From the NCBI GenBank assembly GCA_029248915.1, contig JAQWIK010000050.1, positions 1-44,269 on the forward strand: a stretch of DNA of 44,269 nt, given 5' to 3'. Each line of letters starts with the position of its first letter. The stretch's first letter is position 1. A program made the position numbers and the translations under genes. This DNA comes from Paracoccaceae bacterium. GTDB taxonomy: Bacteria; Pseudomonadota; Alphaproteobacteria; Rhodobacterales; Rhodobacteraceae. Under the pieces are notes generated by a model, which did not search any database, was not told the origin of the DNA, and saw only the letters and a list, made by a program, of their open reading frames with translations. Positions 28,322-38,531 of this stretch are shown piece by piece.

Positions 28322-29245
28322 TCATTGAGAGGCGTGGAAAGGTCGCGCCAACGAGCCAGGCGCAGTATGATGTCCAAATAAAGATATACCTACCAGAACA
28401 ACTATTGTCACGAGATATGGTGACATAGAAAGAATTTCTACTGGAATAGCTACACCTATTGCCTGTAAATTAAGTTGTAAAACAGTGATACCGCCGAAAA
28501 GATAAGCACCTATTAGAACCCGCCACGGTTTCCAGCTGGCAAAAACGACAAGTGCCAGCGCAATCCAGCCAGCACCTGCTGTCATTCCTTCAGTCCATTG
28601 TGGAACACGAGCAAGACTAATGTATGCACCTCCAAGACCCGCCATTGCTCCGCCAAACATAATTGCAATGAACCGAATTCTGACCACTTTATAACCGAGA
28701 GCATGTGCAGCCTCTTGGTTTTCACCTACGGCTCTTAATACCAAACCCCATCTAGTTTTGTTCACTATAAGAGCTACTACTGCAACAACCAATATGGAGA
28801 GATAAACGATTGCATCATGAGAAAAAAACATAGGTCCTAAAATTGGAATATCTGAAAGAAATGGTATTTCAAACTTAGTTAAAGTTGGACTTTTTATTCC
28901 TTCATAAGGCTTTCCAATTAGAGCGGATAAACCCAGTCCTACCATTGTTAATCCTAAACCTGTGGCAACCTGATTAGACATCATAAACTGAGTTAGAACT
29001 GCAAATATAATTGAAAGAAGTGCCCCCGCAATAGCTGCACAAAGAAAGCCATAAATTGGTATTTGGGTATTCACAGCAATGATAAAACCAATGACAGCTC
29101 CTATAATCATCATTCCTTCAACGCCAAGATTTAGAACGCCTGATTTCTCTACTATTGCTTCGCCAATAGCTGCTAATAATACTGGCGTTGCTGAAATCAT
29201 CAAAGCAGGAATAAGCAATACTAAATCTATTCCAAAAACCACCAT
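28322..29245 (-). CDS. ABC transporter permease, BMP/nucleoside-type (second subunit)
   Basis: 307-residue integral membrane protein of the branched-chain-type (BPD_transp_2) permease family, with about 8-10 hydrophobic segments. LNLGVEGMMIIGAVIGF near residue 40 and the cytoplasmic coupling-helix region LRAVGENQEAAHALGYKVVRIRF (about 168-190) are typical. It pairs with the preceding permease gene, which ends one base away. AGGAG lies 9 bases before the ATG. It is the YufQ-like subunit by gene order. Confidence 0.93.
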   Translation of the reverse strand: MVVFGIDLVLLIPALMISATPVLLAAIGEAIVEKSGVLNLGVEGMMIIGAVIGFIIAVNTQIPIYGFLCAAIAGALLSIIFAVLTQFMMSNQVATGLGLTMVGLGLSALIGKPYEGIKSPTLTKFEIPFLSDIPILGPMFFSHDAIVYLSILVVAVVALIVNKTRWGLVLRAVGENQEAAHALGYKVVRIRFIAIMFGGAMAGLGGAYISLARVPQWTEGMTAGAGWIALALVVFASWKPWRVLIGAYLFGGITVLQLNLQAIGVAIPVEILSMSPYLVTIVVLVGISLFGHHTAPGSLARPFHASQ

Positions 29246-29246
29246 G

Positions 29247-30332
29247 CTATAAGCTCCTAAATTTCAGTCTGTAATTAGTGAAAATATCGGTTGCTAACAA
29301 AAAGAATAGAAGCATGCCTTGCAAAAGTTGGATAGAGGCTCCAGGCAAACCAAGCATAAGCTGAGCTATTTCCCCGCCAATATAAGTCAAAGCCATTAGA
29401 AGGCCTGCTAACAATATTCCAATAGGATTTAACCTGCCTAAAAACGCAACGATAATTGCTGTAAAGCCATACCCTGAATTGAAAGAAATAGTAATTTGTC
29501 CAGCAGGTCCAGCTACCTCAAATAGGCCAGCCATGCCTGCCAGAAGCCCAGATGTTCCCAAGCAAAAAATAATAGTTTTAGATGGATTAATACCGGCAAA
29601 GTAAGCAGCTTTGGGCGCTTCGCCCGATATCCGTATTTCATAACCTTTTTGATGCTTAAGAAATAAAAAATATGCCAAAATAACAGATATAAATGCTGTT
29701 ATTACCCCCCAGTGCATACCAGAATTAGTAATTATCTCTTCATTAAAAGCACTTGGGTAATCCTTAAAATTTCTGCTTCCTGGAAACCCCATCCCGTCAG
29801 GGTTTCGCAATAATCCCTGGCTCACAGATGCTAGTATATTTTCAGCCACGTAGACAAGCATCAATGAAACTAGTATTTCGTTTGTTTTAAAATATACCTT
29901 TAATAATGCCGGGATTAAGCCCCAAATAAAGCCTCCCAGAGCTCCAGCCAAAACCATCGCTGGAAAGATGAATATACTTTCTTGCGGATAAAAACTCAGA
30001 GCTACAGATGCTCCAAAAATAGCACCTAAGATATATTGTCCTTCAGCACCTATATTCCAAATTCCAGCTTTGAAACCAATCGATAGGCCAACGGCAATGA
30101 GAATGATCGGTCCTGCTTTTACCAAGAGTTGTGGTCTCGCATACGATGCAAAACTTTCGTCAAACAAGGGATCCCAAAAAATAAGTTTTATTGCGCTAAA
30201 TGCTGATGCGAATTCATCAAGCAATAGTCCGAACATTATTCCTCCAAAAAGCATTGTTAGAAAAACTGCTATTAGAGGAGTTGTGACGGCCCAGGCCCGG
30301 GAAACATTTCTGCGCTTTTCAAGTCTGAGCAT
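29247..30332 (-). CDS. ABC transporter permease, BMP/nucleoside-type (first subunit)
   Basis: 361-residue inner-membrane permease of the same family, with a FKAGIWNIGAEGQYILGAIFG signature and coupling region YEIRISGEAPKAAYFAGINPSKT. The N-terminus is preceded by the basic run RLEKRRNVSRAW. The ATG at 30332 was preferred over a TTG at 30341, which would lengthen the overlap with the ATPase gene; this choice is not certain. The start lies within the ATPase 3' end, so it is coupled. It is YufP-like by position. Confidence 0.92.
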   Translation of the reverse strand: MLRLEKRRNVSRAWAVTTPLIAVFLTMLFGGIMFGLLLDEFASAFSAIKLIFWDPLFDESFASYARPQLLVKAGPIILIAVGLSIGFKAGIWNIGAEGQYILGAIFGASVALSFYPQESIFIFPAMVLAGALGGFIWGLIPALLKVYFKTNEILVSLMLVYVAENILASVSQGLLRNPDGMGFPGSRNFKDYPSAFNEEIITNSGMHWGVITAFISVILAYFLFLKHQKGYEIRISGEAPKAAYFAGINPSKTIIFCLGTSGLLAGMAGLFEVAGPAGQITISFNSGYGFTAIIVAFLGRLNPIGILLAGLLMALTYIGGEIAQLMLGLPGASIQLLQGMLLFFLLATDIFTNYRLKFRSL

Positions 30333-31842
30333 GGCTATCAAGATCTAAATCAGATCCTCCCATGAGCAATCCAACATCCTCTGAAGACAGGTGTCCAAGC
30401 TCATATATTCTGGACATGTAGCCGTTGGTTAAGACTGCAAAAGTATCACAGATTTCAAAAAGTTCATCTAAATCCTGGCTGATTACTATAACTGCAGACT
30501 TTTGAGAAGCCAGATTTAAGATTGATTGCCGTATGAAAGCAGCGGCTGCTGCATCAACGCCCCATGTTGGTTGGTTGACAACAAAAACTTTCGGCTTTTC
30601 AAGAATTTCGCGCCCTATCACAAATTTTTGTAAGTTGCCTCCAGATAGCGAGGCTGCGGTATTATCTAACGTTGGTGTTCGGACATCAAATTCAGAAACA
30701 ATCCTACTTGTTTTTGTGCTTATGTTTTTGAAATTAATAATACCCCACTTATCGATTACATCTTTTGAATGTGAAGTCATGAGTGTGTTTTCAACAAGTG
30801 ACATTGCGGGGGCGGCTGCGTGCCCCAATCTCTCTTCTGGAGCGGCTCGAAGCCCTAATTCGCGACGTTGATTGGGGCGAAGGTGTCCGATATGCCGATC
30901 CAATAGCGTTATAGTTTTTGGGCTCGTTTTCGTCTCTCCAGATAAGGCTCCAAGAAATTCATCTTGACCATTACCAGCCACACCTCCAATTCCTAGTATT
31001 TCACCTACGCGAACGGAAAAGTTAATATTTGATAAAGAAGTTCCAAAAAAGTCTTTAGAATGAACAGAAAGATTAGAAACTTTTATAAGTTCTTCCCCAA
31101 ATGTTCGATTTTTTCTAGACGGACTGGAAAATGATTTACCAACCATCATTTCACCAATTTTCTTTGCACTAGTATTTTTAGGTGTGCAGGACCCTACTTT
31201 CTCTCCATTTCGTAGAATTGTCGCAAAATCACAAATTTCGCGTATTTCCTCCAATTTATGTGAAATATATAAAATTGATTTGCCCTCTTTTTTAAGCCTA
31301 AGAAGTGTCTCAAAAAGTGTTGTCACTTCATTTGGGGTTAAAACAGAAGTTGGTTCATCCATAATAAGTAATTTAGGGTTTTGGAGAAGGCACCTGATAA
31401 TTTCTACTCTTTGACGTTCGCCAGCTGACAATTGTCCAACTAGCCTCTTCGGATCTAATGGGAGACCGTATGATTTTGAAACAGTTTCAATTTTTTGCGA
31501 TAGATCATTAATTTTTGGTGGATTTTCCATCCCTAGAGCAATGTTTTCAGCAACATTCAAAGCATCAAATAAGGAAAAATGTTGAAAGACCATTGCTATG
31601 CCGCTTTGACGAGCTTTACTTGGCTCTGATGGTCTAAAATTTTCTGAAACTAGCTTCATGTTACCAGAATCTGGCTGCATTAAGCCATATATCATTTTCA
31701 CGAGCGTTGACTTTCCAGCCCCATTTTCACCTAACAATGCATGAATTTCGCCTGAATTAATTTCAAAACTTATATTTTCGTTAGCTTTTACACCGGGAAA
31801 TGATTTGGATATGCCGTTAAGTTGTAACAAAACTTCGGCCAC
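30319..31842 (-). CDS. ABC transporter ATP-binding protein with two ATPase domains, BMP/nucleoside-type
   Basis: 507-residue energising subunit with two tandem ABC domains, like RbsA and YufO. The first domain has an intact Walker A GENGAGKS (38-45), signature LSAGERQRVE and Walker B LLIMDEPTS. The second has a degraded Walker A (GVAGNGQDEF), a LSGGNLQKF signature and VNQPTWGVD instead of the usual Glu, so only the first is likely catalytic. The GTG at 31842 was chosen because AAGGAG lies 7 bases upstream; an ATG at 31857 lies upstream within that site. It is the first gene of the importer operon, divergent from dnaE over 158 bases. Confidence 0.93.
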   Translation of the reverse strand: MAEVLLQLNGISKSFPGVKANENISFEINSGEIHALLGENGAGKSTLVKMIYGLMQPDSGNMKLVSENFRPSEPSKARQSGIAMVFQHFSLFDALNVAENIALGMENPPKINDLSQKIETVSKSYGLPLDPKRLVGQLSAGERQRVEIIRCLLQNPKLLIMDEPTSVLTPNEVTTLFETLLRLKKEGKSILYISHKLEEIREICDFATILRNGEKVGSCTPKNTSAKKIGEMMVGKSFSSPSRKNRTFGEELIKVSNLSVHSKDFFGTSLSNINFSVRVGEILGIGGVAGNGQDEFLGALSGETKTSPKTITLLDRHIGHLRPNQRRELGLRAAPEERLGHAAAPAMSLVENTLMTSHSKDVIDKWGIINFKNISTKTSRIVSEFDVRTPTLDNTAASLSGGNLQKFVIGREILEKPKVFVVNQPTWGVDAAAAAFIRQSILNLASQKSAVIVISQDLDELFEICDTFAVLTNGYMSRIYELGHLSSEDVGLLMGGSDLDLDSHAQT

Positions 31843-32000
31843 GCAACACTCCTTCATGAACTTTCGGTTTACCGATCTTAGAGAGTATCACTTTAAGGAC
31901 AATAATTTCTGGCTCAAGTGCAAAATTTTCAGAAATACGCGTTGTTAAAAAATAAAAATTGGGGCAAACCTAAGAGCAGATTTAATTTTGTGGAAATTTT

Positions 32001-35000
32001 ATGTCTTTGGCTGCCAAATTTGTTCATCTACGACTTCATTCAGAGTATTCACTTTTACAAGGAGCAATGCGTCTAAAATCTCTTCCTGACCTATGCATTG
32101 AAGAGAATATGCCCGCTGTGGCTGTAACGGATAAAAATAATTTGTTTTGTGCATTAGAATTCTCTGTTTCTGCCAGTAGCAAAGGCATACAGCCAATAAT
32201 CGGTTGCCAAATAGATACCCAATATTCAGATTTAAAAGTTGGCGAAACTTTACCAAAAATAGCACCCCTTGTTTTAATCGCTCAGAGTGAAAAGGGTTAT
32301 CAAAACTTAATGAAACTTAATTCTTGCCTCTACCTCAATGAAGATAGGAGAGGTTTACCTCGAGTTGATCTGCTTGAGCTGGAAAAATATTCAGACGATC
32401 TAATTTGCCTTTCAGGCGGTCCTGGAGGGCCAATTGGTTCTTTGCTTGCCGATGGTCAGATCGACGAAGCAACAAGCATAGCATCTAGGCTTTTAGGAAT
32501 TTTTTGCGATCGTTTTTATATTGAATTGCAGCGGCATCCTGAAGAGGGTGGGTTACCTTTTCTAGAGCAAAAAACCGAGCCATTTTTTTTAAAAATTGCA
32601 TACGAAATGGAAATTCCAGTTGTTGCAACAAATGATGTACATTTTTTAAATTCTGAGGCTTATGAATCTCATGACGCGTTGCTCTGCATAGCTGATGGTG
32701 CTTATGTTGATCAACAAGAGCCCAGAAGACGTCTAACACGACAACATTATTTCAAAACGTCGTCTGAAATGTTGGCTCTTTTTGCTGATATCCCGGAGGC
32801 AATAGAGAATACTGTAGAAATTGCTAAACGCTGTTCTTTTATGGTTTCATGTCGTGATCCAATATTGCCAAAATTTGCAGATGATGAAGTCGCTGAGTTG
32901 CGCCGTCAAGCTAATGAAGGCTTGCAAAAAAGGCTTGCGGTAATTCAACATGCGGCATCAATGGAGGAATACCAAAAAAGGTTAGACTTTGAGCTTAACG
33001 TAATCATTGATATGGGTTTCCCAGGTTACTTTTTGATTGTTGCTGATTTTATCCAATGGTCGAAGAAAAATAGAATTCCAGTTGGTCCCGGTAGGGGTTC
33101 AGGTGCTGGATCACTTGTGGCCTATTCACTTACAATAACAGATTTAGATCCTATTAGGTATTCGCTACTCTTTGAGCGCTTCTTAAATCCAGATCGGGTC
33201 TCAATGCCTGACTTTGATATTGATTTCTGTATGGATCGTAGAGAAGAGGTAATACGATATGTGCAGGAAAAATATGGCCATGATCGTGTTGGTCAAATAA
33301 TCACATTTGGCGCATTGCTGTCAAAGGCAGCTATCCGAGATATCGGACGTGTATTGCAAATGCCTTACGGGCAAGTAGACCGGCTTGCTAAGATGATACC
33401 AGTTGAAGGTGTCAAACCAGTATCCATAGAAACAGCTATTGAAGAAGAGCCTAGATTTAAGGAAGAGGCAAAAAATGAAGAAGTCGTGGGAAGGCTTTTG
33501 AATTACGGAAAAGAAGTTGAAGGTCTTTTAAGGAATGCTGCAACGCATGCTGCTGGAGTTGTAATTGGAGACAGGCCTTTAGATACATTAGTACCACTAT
33601 ATAAAGATCAAAAATCAGATATGCCGGCAACTCAATATAATATGAAATGGGTTGAACAATCTGGATTGGTGAAATTTGATTTTTTAGGCTTAAAAACATT
33701 AACAGTTATTCAGAATGCCGTTGAATTAATTTTGAAGTCTGGGCGCCCTTTACATGTAAGCGCTGATGGTAATGAATTATATGTGCCTCAAAATGGTGCT
33801 GAAAATGAAATAAATGCTATCCCCTTAGACGATGACGCAACTTACCATCTTTATTCATCAGCTAAAACGTATGCGGTTTTCCAGGTTGAAAGCCAGGGCA
33901 TGATGGATGCACTTAAGCGCATGAAGCCAACTTGTATTGAGGATATTGTGGCTTTGGTGGCTCTATATCGACCAGGGCCAATGGAAAATATCCCGGCTTA
34001 TTGCGAGGTGAAAAATGGCTTAAAGGAACGCATATCGATACACCCGCTGATTGACGATATTTTGGAAGAGACACAGGGTATAATTGTTTATCAAGAGCAA
34101 GTTATGCAAATCGCTCAGGTTATGGCTGGATATAGTTTGGGTGAAGCGGATTTATTGCGTAGAGCTATGGGTAAAAAGATTAAAGAGGCAATGGATGCTG
34201 AGCGTCCAAAATTTGAAAAAGGCTCTGCTGAAAATGGGGTTGATACGAACAAAGCATCTGAAATTTTTGATTTATTGGAAAAGTTTGCAAATTATGGTTT
34301 TAATAAATCGCACGCTGCGGCTTATGCAGTAGTAAGTTATCAAACTGCATGGTTGAAAACTAACCACCCATTGGAATTTATGGCAGGTGTAATGAATTGT
34401 GATATTCATTTAACCGAAAAACTTGCAATATATTTTGAGAAAGTTGTTAAAAAAGAGTTAGAGCTTCCTTATGTGCCGCCTTGTGTTAATAAATCTTATG
34501 CAACATTTTCGGTAGTAAATGGATCGTTAGTTTACGGATTGGGTGCGCTTAAAAATATTGGAATTGAGGCTATGCAACTGATCATAGAGGCACGAGGCTC
34601 AACTTCTTTTTCAACCCTTTTTGATTTAGCTAGAAGAGTTGATCTAAAACGGGTAGGCAAAAGACCTTTAGAAATGTTGGCTAGAGCAGGTGCTTTTGAT
34701 GAGCTTGACCCTAATAGAAAAAGGGTCTTCGAAGCTCTTGAAGATCTAGTTTATTATTCAGTGGCAGTTCATGAACAAAAATCGTCAAACCAAGTCTCGC
34801 TGTTTGGCGAAACTGGTGATGATTTGCCAGAGCCTCGTATTAAGGATTATCAAGACTGGCTTCCAGCTGAACGATTAGCTGAGGAGTACATTGCTATAGG
34901 CTTTTATTTGTCTGATCATCCATTGGGCGATTATGCCAGTGCTTTAAAACGAAATGGTGTTTTGACCTTAGACGAAGTGATTAGTAAAGCGGAAGCAGGC

Positions 35001-35507
35001 CCTTTTGTTGCTAAAATGGCGGGCGTGGTAGCCAATCGACAAGAAAGAAAATCAGCGCGAGGAAATCGTTTTGCATTTCTCCAACTGAGCGATAAAACTG
35101 GTTCTTATGAAGCCACTCTATTTTCAGAAGTTCTTGAAAAATCAAGGGAATATATAGAAACCGGGTCAAAGGTTTTGATGACAGCGGAAGCTTCGTTAGA
35201 GTCTGACCAAATTAAGTTATTAGCTAGATCAATTAGTCCTTTAGACATTGGAATTTCAAAAGTTGATGCGGAAGGAATGCGAGTTTTCGTAAATGACGAA
35301 AAAGTAATTAGTTCCGTTGCTTCAGTATTAGATCAATCGAGAGATCAAATTAAAATAGGGGCTAAAGGTCCAATATACTTGCGCCTTATTAATTCAACTT
35401 TGCCTGGGGAGGTCGAAATTGATTTGGGCGAAAATTTCCCGATAAATCCGCAAATTAGAGGTGCGATCAAGAGCCTCAATGGGGTTGTGGAAATTGAAGA
35501 AATATAG
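32001..35507 (+). CDS. dnaE: DNA polymerase III alpha subunit
   Basis: Catalytic subunit of the replicative polymerase. The 1168 residues have an N-terminal PHP domain (FVHLRLHSEYSLLQGAM, residues ~8-23), the C-family polymerase core with VGPGRGSGAGSLVAYSL and catalytic PDFDIDF (403-409), the HAAAYAVVSYQTAWLK fingers motif, a helix-hairpin and an OB-fold domain near 1000-1080 (VAKMAGVVANRQERKSARGN). Length and layout match DnaE1 rather than the error-prone DnaE2. The ATG at 32001 has a weak site (GTGGAA) upstream. nadE follows after ~80 bases. Confidence 0.99.
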   Translation: MSLAAKFVHLRLHSEYSLLQGAMRLKSLPDLCIEENMPAVAVTDKNNLFCALEFSVSASSKGIQPIIGCQIDTQYSDLKVGETLPKIAPLVLIAQSEKGYQNLMKLNSCLYLNEDRRGLPRVDLLELEKYSDDLICLSGGPGGPIGSLLADGQIDEATSIASRLLGIFCDRFYIELQRHPEEGGLPFLEQKTEPFFLKIAYEMEIPVVATNDVHFLNSEAYESHDALLCIADGAYVDQQEPRRRLTRQHYFKTSSEMLALFADIPEAIENTVEIAKRCSFMVSCRDPILPKFADDEVAELRRQANEGLQKRLAVIQHAASMEEYQKRLDFELNVIIDMGFPGYFLIVADFIQWSKKNRIPVGPGRGSGAGSLVAYSLTITDLDPIRYSLLFERFLNPDRVSMPDFDIDFCMDRREEVIRYVQEKYGHDRVGQIITFGALLSKAAIRDIGRVLQMPYGQVDRLAKMIPVEGVKPVSIETAIEEEPRFKEEAKNEEVVGRLLNYGKEVEGLLRNAATHAAGVVIGDRPLDTLVPLYKDQKSDMPATQYNMKWVEQSGLVKFDFLGLKTLTVIQNAVELILKSGRPLHVSADGNELYVPQNGAENEINAIPLDDDATYHLYSSAKTYAVFQVESQGMMDALKRMKPTCIEDIVALVALYRPGPMENIPAYCEVKNGLKERISIHPLIDDILEETQGIIVYQEQVMQIAQVMAGYSLGEADLLRRAMGKKIKEAMDAERPKFEKGSAENGVDTNKASEIFDLLEKFANYGFNKSHAAAYAVVSYQTAWLKTNHPLEFMAGVMNCDIHLTEKLAIYFEKVVKKELELPYVPPCVNKSYATFSVVNGSLVYGLGALKNIGIEAMQLIIEARGSTSFSTLFDLARRVDLKRVGKRPLEMLARAGAFDELDPNRKRVFEALEDLVYYSVAVHEQKSSNQVSLFGETGDDLPEPRIKDYQDWLPAERLAEEYIAIGFYLSDHPLGDYASALKRNGVLTLDEVISKAEAGPFVAKMAGVVANRQERKSARGNRFAFLQLSDKTGSYEATLFSEVLEKSREYIETGSKVLMTAEASLESDQIKLLARSISPLDIGISKVDAEGMRVFVNDEKVISSVASVLDQSRDQIKIGAKGPIYLRLINSTLPGEVEIDLGENFPINPQIRGAIKSLNGVVEIEEI

Positions 35508-35585
35508 ACAATGGTAGCTGTAGATTTAGTAAAAACTTTTCACTAATTAAATTCCTGCTAAGTGTTCAGCCGTAAGGGAAGATAC

Positions 35586-37238
35586 ATGAGCGATCAATTC
35601 AAAATTACTTTGGCCCAACTCAACGCAACAGTTGGCGATTTAAAAGGTAATGCTGATAAAGTAATAAAAGCATGGGACAATGCGCGTGATGAGGGTAGTA
35701 ACATTATAGCGTTTCCTGAGCTGTTTATAACTGGATACAATCCCCAAGATTTAATTTTAAAACCGGCTTTTCAAAAAGCTTCTACTGAAATGATCCAAAA
35801 AATAGCAGAAACTTGTTCGAAAGGCCCAACCATCGCTGTTGGTGGACCGTTTTCTGACAATGAAAATCTTTACAATGCCTACTACATTTTGTCAGAGGGC
35901 AAGATACAAGCAATTATTAAAAAGCATCATCTTCCCAATGAAGAAGTCTTTGATGAAGTTCGCCTGTTTGCATCTGGTAATGTGGATGGGCCATTCCAGG
36001 TTGATCAAATGCGGATAGGAAGCCCAATATGTGAAGATGCATGGCATACCGATATAGTGGAAACTCTAACTGAGACAGGAGCTCAAACTCTGTTGGTTCC
36101 AAACGGAAGCCCATATTACAGGGGTAAAACAGAAATCAGACAAAACGTAATGGTTTCTAGGGTGATAGAAAGTGGATTACCTCTTGTTTATCTAAATTTA
36201 GTAGGTGGCCAAGATGATCAGGTTTTTGATGGGGGATCTTTTGTATTAAATCCTGGCGGCGAACTCGCTTTGCAAATGCCGCAATTTGAAGAAAACATTG
36301 CAACCTGTGTTTTTAAAAAAACTGCGGGGGGCTGGATGGCCGACGCTGGGCAAAAGCATCGTATTGTTGAGCCATTAGAGTCAGATTATTTTGCAATGGT
36401 AATAGGACTGCGCGATTATTGTAAAAAGGCAGGCTTTGATAGGGTTGTTATCGGTCTTTCTGGAGGAGTTGATAGTGCTCTGGTAGCAACTATTGCAGTT
36501 GATGCATTAGGGCCACAATCTGTAAGAACCGTTATGCTTCCATCTGAATACACGAGCAAAAGCTCGCTTGATGATGCTGCTGAATTATCTAATAATTTAA
36601 ATTGTCGATATGACTATCTTTCAATTGAAGAAGGTCGGCTTGCAATTTCTGAAACACTATCAGATTTATTTAAGGGTAAAGAGCCTGATTTAACTGAAGA
36701 AAATATTCAATCGAGATTACGAGGGTTATTATTGATGGCAATTTCCAATAAATTTGGTGAAATGTTGCTAACTACGGGGAATAAGTCTGAAGTTTCAGTG
36801 GGTTACGCCACTATATATGGTGATATGGCGGGTGGTTATAATCCAATAAAGGACCTTTATAAAACACGTGTATTTGATATCTGTAGGTGGCGTAATGAAA
36901 ACGCCAGACATTGGATGAAGGCCTCAGGGGTAAATGTTATTCCAATTAATATAATTGAAAAACCGCCTAGTGCTGAGCTGCGTCCTGACCAAAAAGACAG
37001 TGACAGTTTGCCAGATTATTTTGTCTTGGATGGAATACTAAAAATCCTCGTTGATGAAGATGGAACTATAGATGATTGTACCGCTGTGGGGTATAGTGAA
37101 GAGGACGCCAAACGTGTTCAAAAGTTATTATTTATAAATGAATATAAGCGTTTTCAGTCAGCGCCAGGGACGCGGTTAAGTAAACGTGCTTTTTGGCTTG
37201 ATCGGCGCTATCCCATAATTAACCGCTGGTGCGAATAG
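35586..37238 (+). CDS. nadE: Glutamine-dependent NAD+ synthetase
   Basis: Last step of NAD synthesis: amidates deamido-NAD using glutamine as nitrogen donor. The N-terminal nitrilase-type glutaminase has Glu45 (AFPELFITGYNP), Lys113 (KHHLPNEEVFDEVR) and Cys149 (SPICEDAWH). The C-terminal synthetase has the PPi loop SGGVDS at 292-297 and TGNKSEVSVGYATIYGD. The 550-residue length is typical of two-domain NadE. The ATG at 35586 was chosen for AAGGGAAGA just upstream and the conserved MSDQFKITLAQLN. The frame to 35562 adds eight residues. It probably follows dnaE in one transcript. Confidence 0.97.
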   Translation: MSDQFKITLAQLNATVGDLKGNADKVIKAWDNARDEGSNIIAFPELFITGYNPQDLILKPAFQKASTEMIQKIAETCSKGPTIAVGGPFSDNENLYNAYYILSEGKIQAIIKKHHLPNEEVFDEVRLFASGNVDGPFQVDQMRIGSPICEDAWHTDIVETLTETGAQTLLVPNGSPYYRGKTEIRQNVMVSRVIESGLPLVYLNLVGGQDDQVFDGGSFVLNPGGELALQMPQFEENIATCVFKKTAGGWMADAGQKHRIVEPLESDYFAMVIGLRDYCKKAGFDRVVIGLSGGVDSALVATIAVDALGPQSVRTVMLPSEYTSKSSLDDAAELSNNLNCRYDYLSIEEGRLAISETLSDLFKGKEPDLTEENIQSRLRGLLLMAISNKFGEMLLTTGNKSEVSVGYATIYGDMAGGYNPIKDLYKTRVFDICRWRNENARHWMKASGVNVIPINIIEKPPSAELRPDQKDSDSLPDYFVLDGILKILVDEDGTIDDCTAVGYSEEDAKRVQKLLFINEYKRFQSAPGTRLSKRAFWLDRRYPIINRWCE

Positions 37239-37277
37239 TGAATTTTGTTCATCTGCTTAGCTCGATAAGATGAATGT

Positions 37278-38531
37278 ATGCCCTCTTTATGTCGAAAATG
37301 TTTCAATACTTTTACCGAAGAAGGACGATGTCCAATCTGCAATTCACCGTTAGTGGTATCCCATGATGAGTTGTTTAGTCTGAATATCGCACATATGGAT
37401 TGTGATGCTTTCTATGCAAGTGTTGAAAAACGTGACAATCCGGAATTAGCAGATAAGCCCGTAATTATTGGAGGTGGCAGACGTGGCGTTGTTTCTACCG
37501 CCTGCTACATTGCCAGAATATGCGGTGTAAAATCAGCAATGCCTATGTTTAAGGCTCTGGAGAAGTGCCCAGATGCAGTCGTTATCAGGCCTCGGATGAA
37601 AGTGTATGCTGAAATAAGTCAACAGATTAGGATAATGATGACTGACATTACACCTATGGTTGAACCGTTGTCTCTTGATGAAGCTTTTATGGATTTGTCT
37701 GGCACTCATAAATTACATGGAGTTCCACCGGCTGTAATGCTTGCAAAGTTGATGGATAGGATTAGTGGAAAATTAGGTTTGACTGGGTCAATTGGGCTAT
37801 CGCACAATAAATTTTTGGCAAAGATTGCTTCAGATCTCAATAAGCCAAATGGATATTCAATAATTGGCGAAGCGGAAACTGGCTCTTTTTTAAAAGATAA
37901 ATCTGTTCGATTGATATGGGGAGTAGGCAGTTCAGCGCAAAAGTCATTAGAAAAGGCAGGTATACGGACTTTCAGTGACTTGCTGAGGTGGGACAGAAAA
38001 GATTTAGCAAAAAAATTTGGTTCTATGGGTGATCGTTTATGGTTTTTGGCAAAAGGTCAGGATGCTCGGATTGTATCAAATAATGACCGAGTTAAGTCTA
38101 TTTCCAACGAGACGACTTTGTTTGAAAACACAAGTGACTTGCGCGTTTTAGAAGGACATTTATGGAGGCTTTGCGAAAAAGTGTCTTCGAGAGCCAAATC
38201 TAAGGGATTAGCTGGTTCAGTTGTGATTTTGAAATTAAAATCATCAAACCATAAGTTGATAACGAGAAGGCTCACGTTACGAGATCCAACACACTTGGCA
38301 GATATCCTGTTTCGTTCAACTTATCCTTTGATGAAAGCATCAATCTCAAATGGCCCATTTAGGCTGGTAGGTATAGGATTATCGGGGCTTTGTTTTGCAA
38401 GCCAAGCAGAGCGTGAGCCAGAACTTTTAGATAATGGAGCTCTCAAAAGGATCAAAGTTGAGCGTGTTACTGATGAAATTAGAGAAAAATACGGAGATGA
38501 AGCAGTGATAAAAGGCAGATCACTTCTTTAA
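37278..38531 (+). CDS. dinB: DNA polymerase IV with N-terminal Cys-pair extension
   Basis: Y-family translesion polymerase (417 residues). The catalytic acids are in AHMDCDAFYASVE (D41, D43) and LSLDEAFMDL (D134-E135). The thumb carries the helix-hairpin segment (SAQKSLEKAGIRTFSDLL), and the little-finger domain follows. Before the polymerase is a 30-residue extension with CRKC (C5, C8) and CPIC (C18, C21), which looks like a small zinc ribbon. I saw no obvious QL(S/D)LF-type clamp motif at the C-terminus. It starts 39 bases after nadE and meets the amidohydrolase gene end to end, stop to stop, with no terminator. Confidence 0.94.
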   Translation: MPSLCRKCFNTFTEEGRCPICNSPLVVSHDELFSLNIAHMDCDAFYASVEKRDNPELADKPVIIGGGRRGVVSTACYIARICGVKSAMPMFKALEKCPDAVVIRPRMKVYAEISQQIRIMMTDITPMVEPLSLDEAFMDLSGTHKLHGVPPAVMLAKLMDRISGKLGLTGSIGLSHNKFLAKIASDLNKPNGYSIIGEAETGSFLKDKSVRLIWGVGSSAQKSLEKAGIRTFSDLLRWDRKDLAKKFGSMGDRLWFLAKGQDARIVSNNDRVKSISNETTLFENTSDLRVLEGHLWRLCEKVSSRAKSKGLAGSVVILKLKSSNHKLITRRLTLRDPTHLADILFRSTYPLMKASISNGPFRLVGIGLSGLCFASQAEREPELLDNGALKRIKVERVTDEIREKYGDEAVIKGRSLL

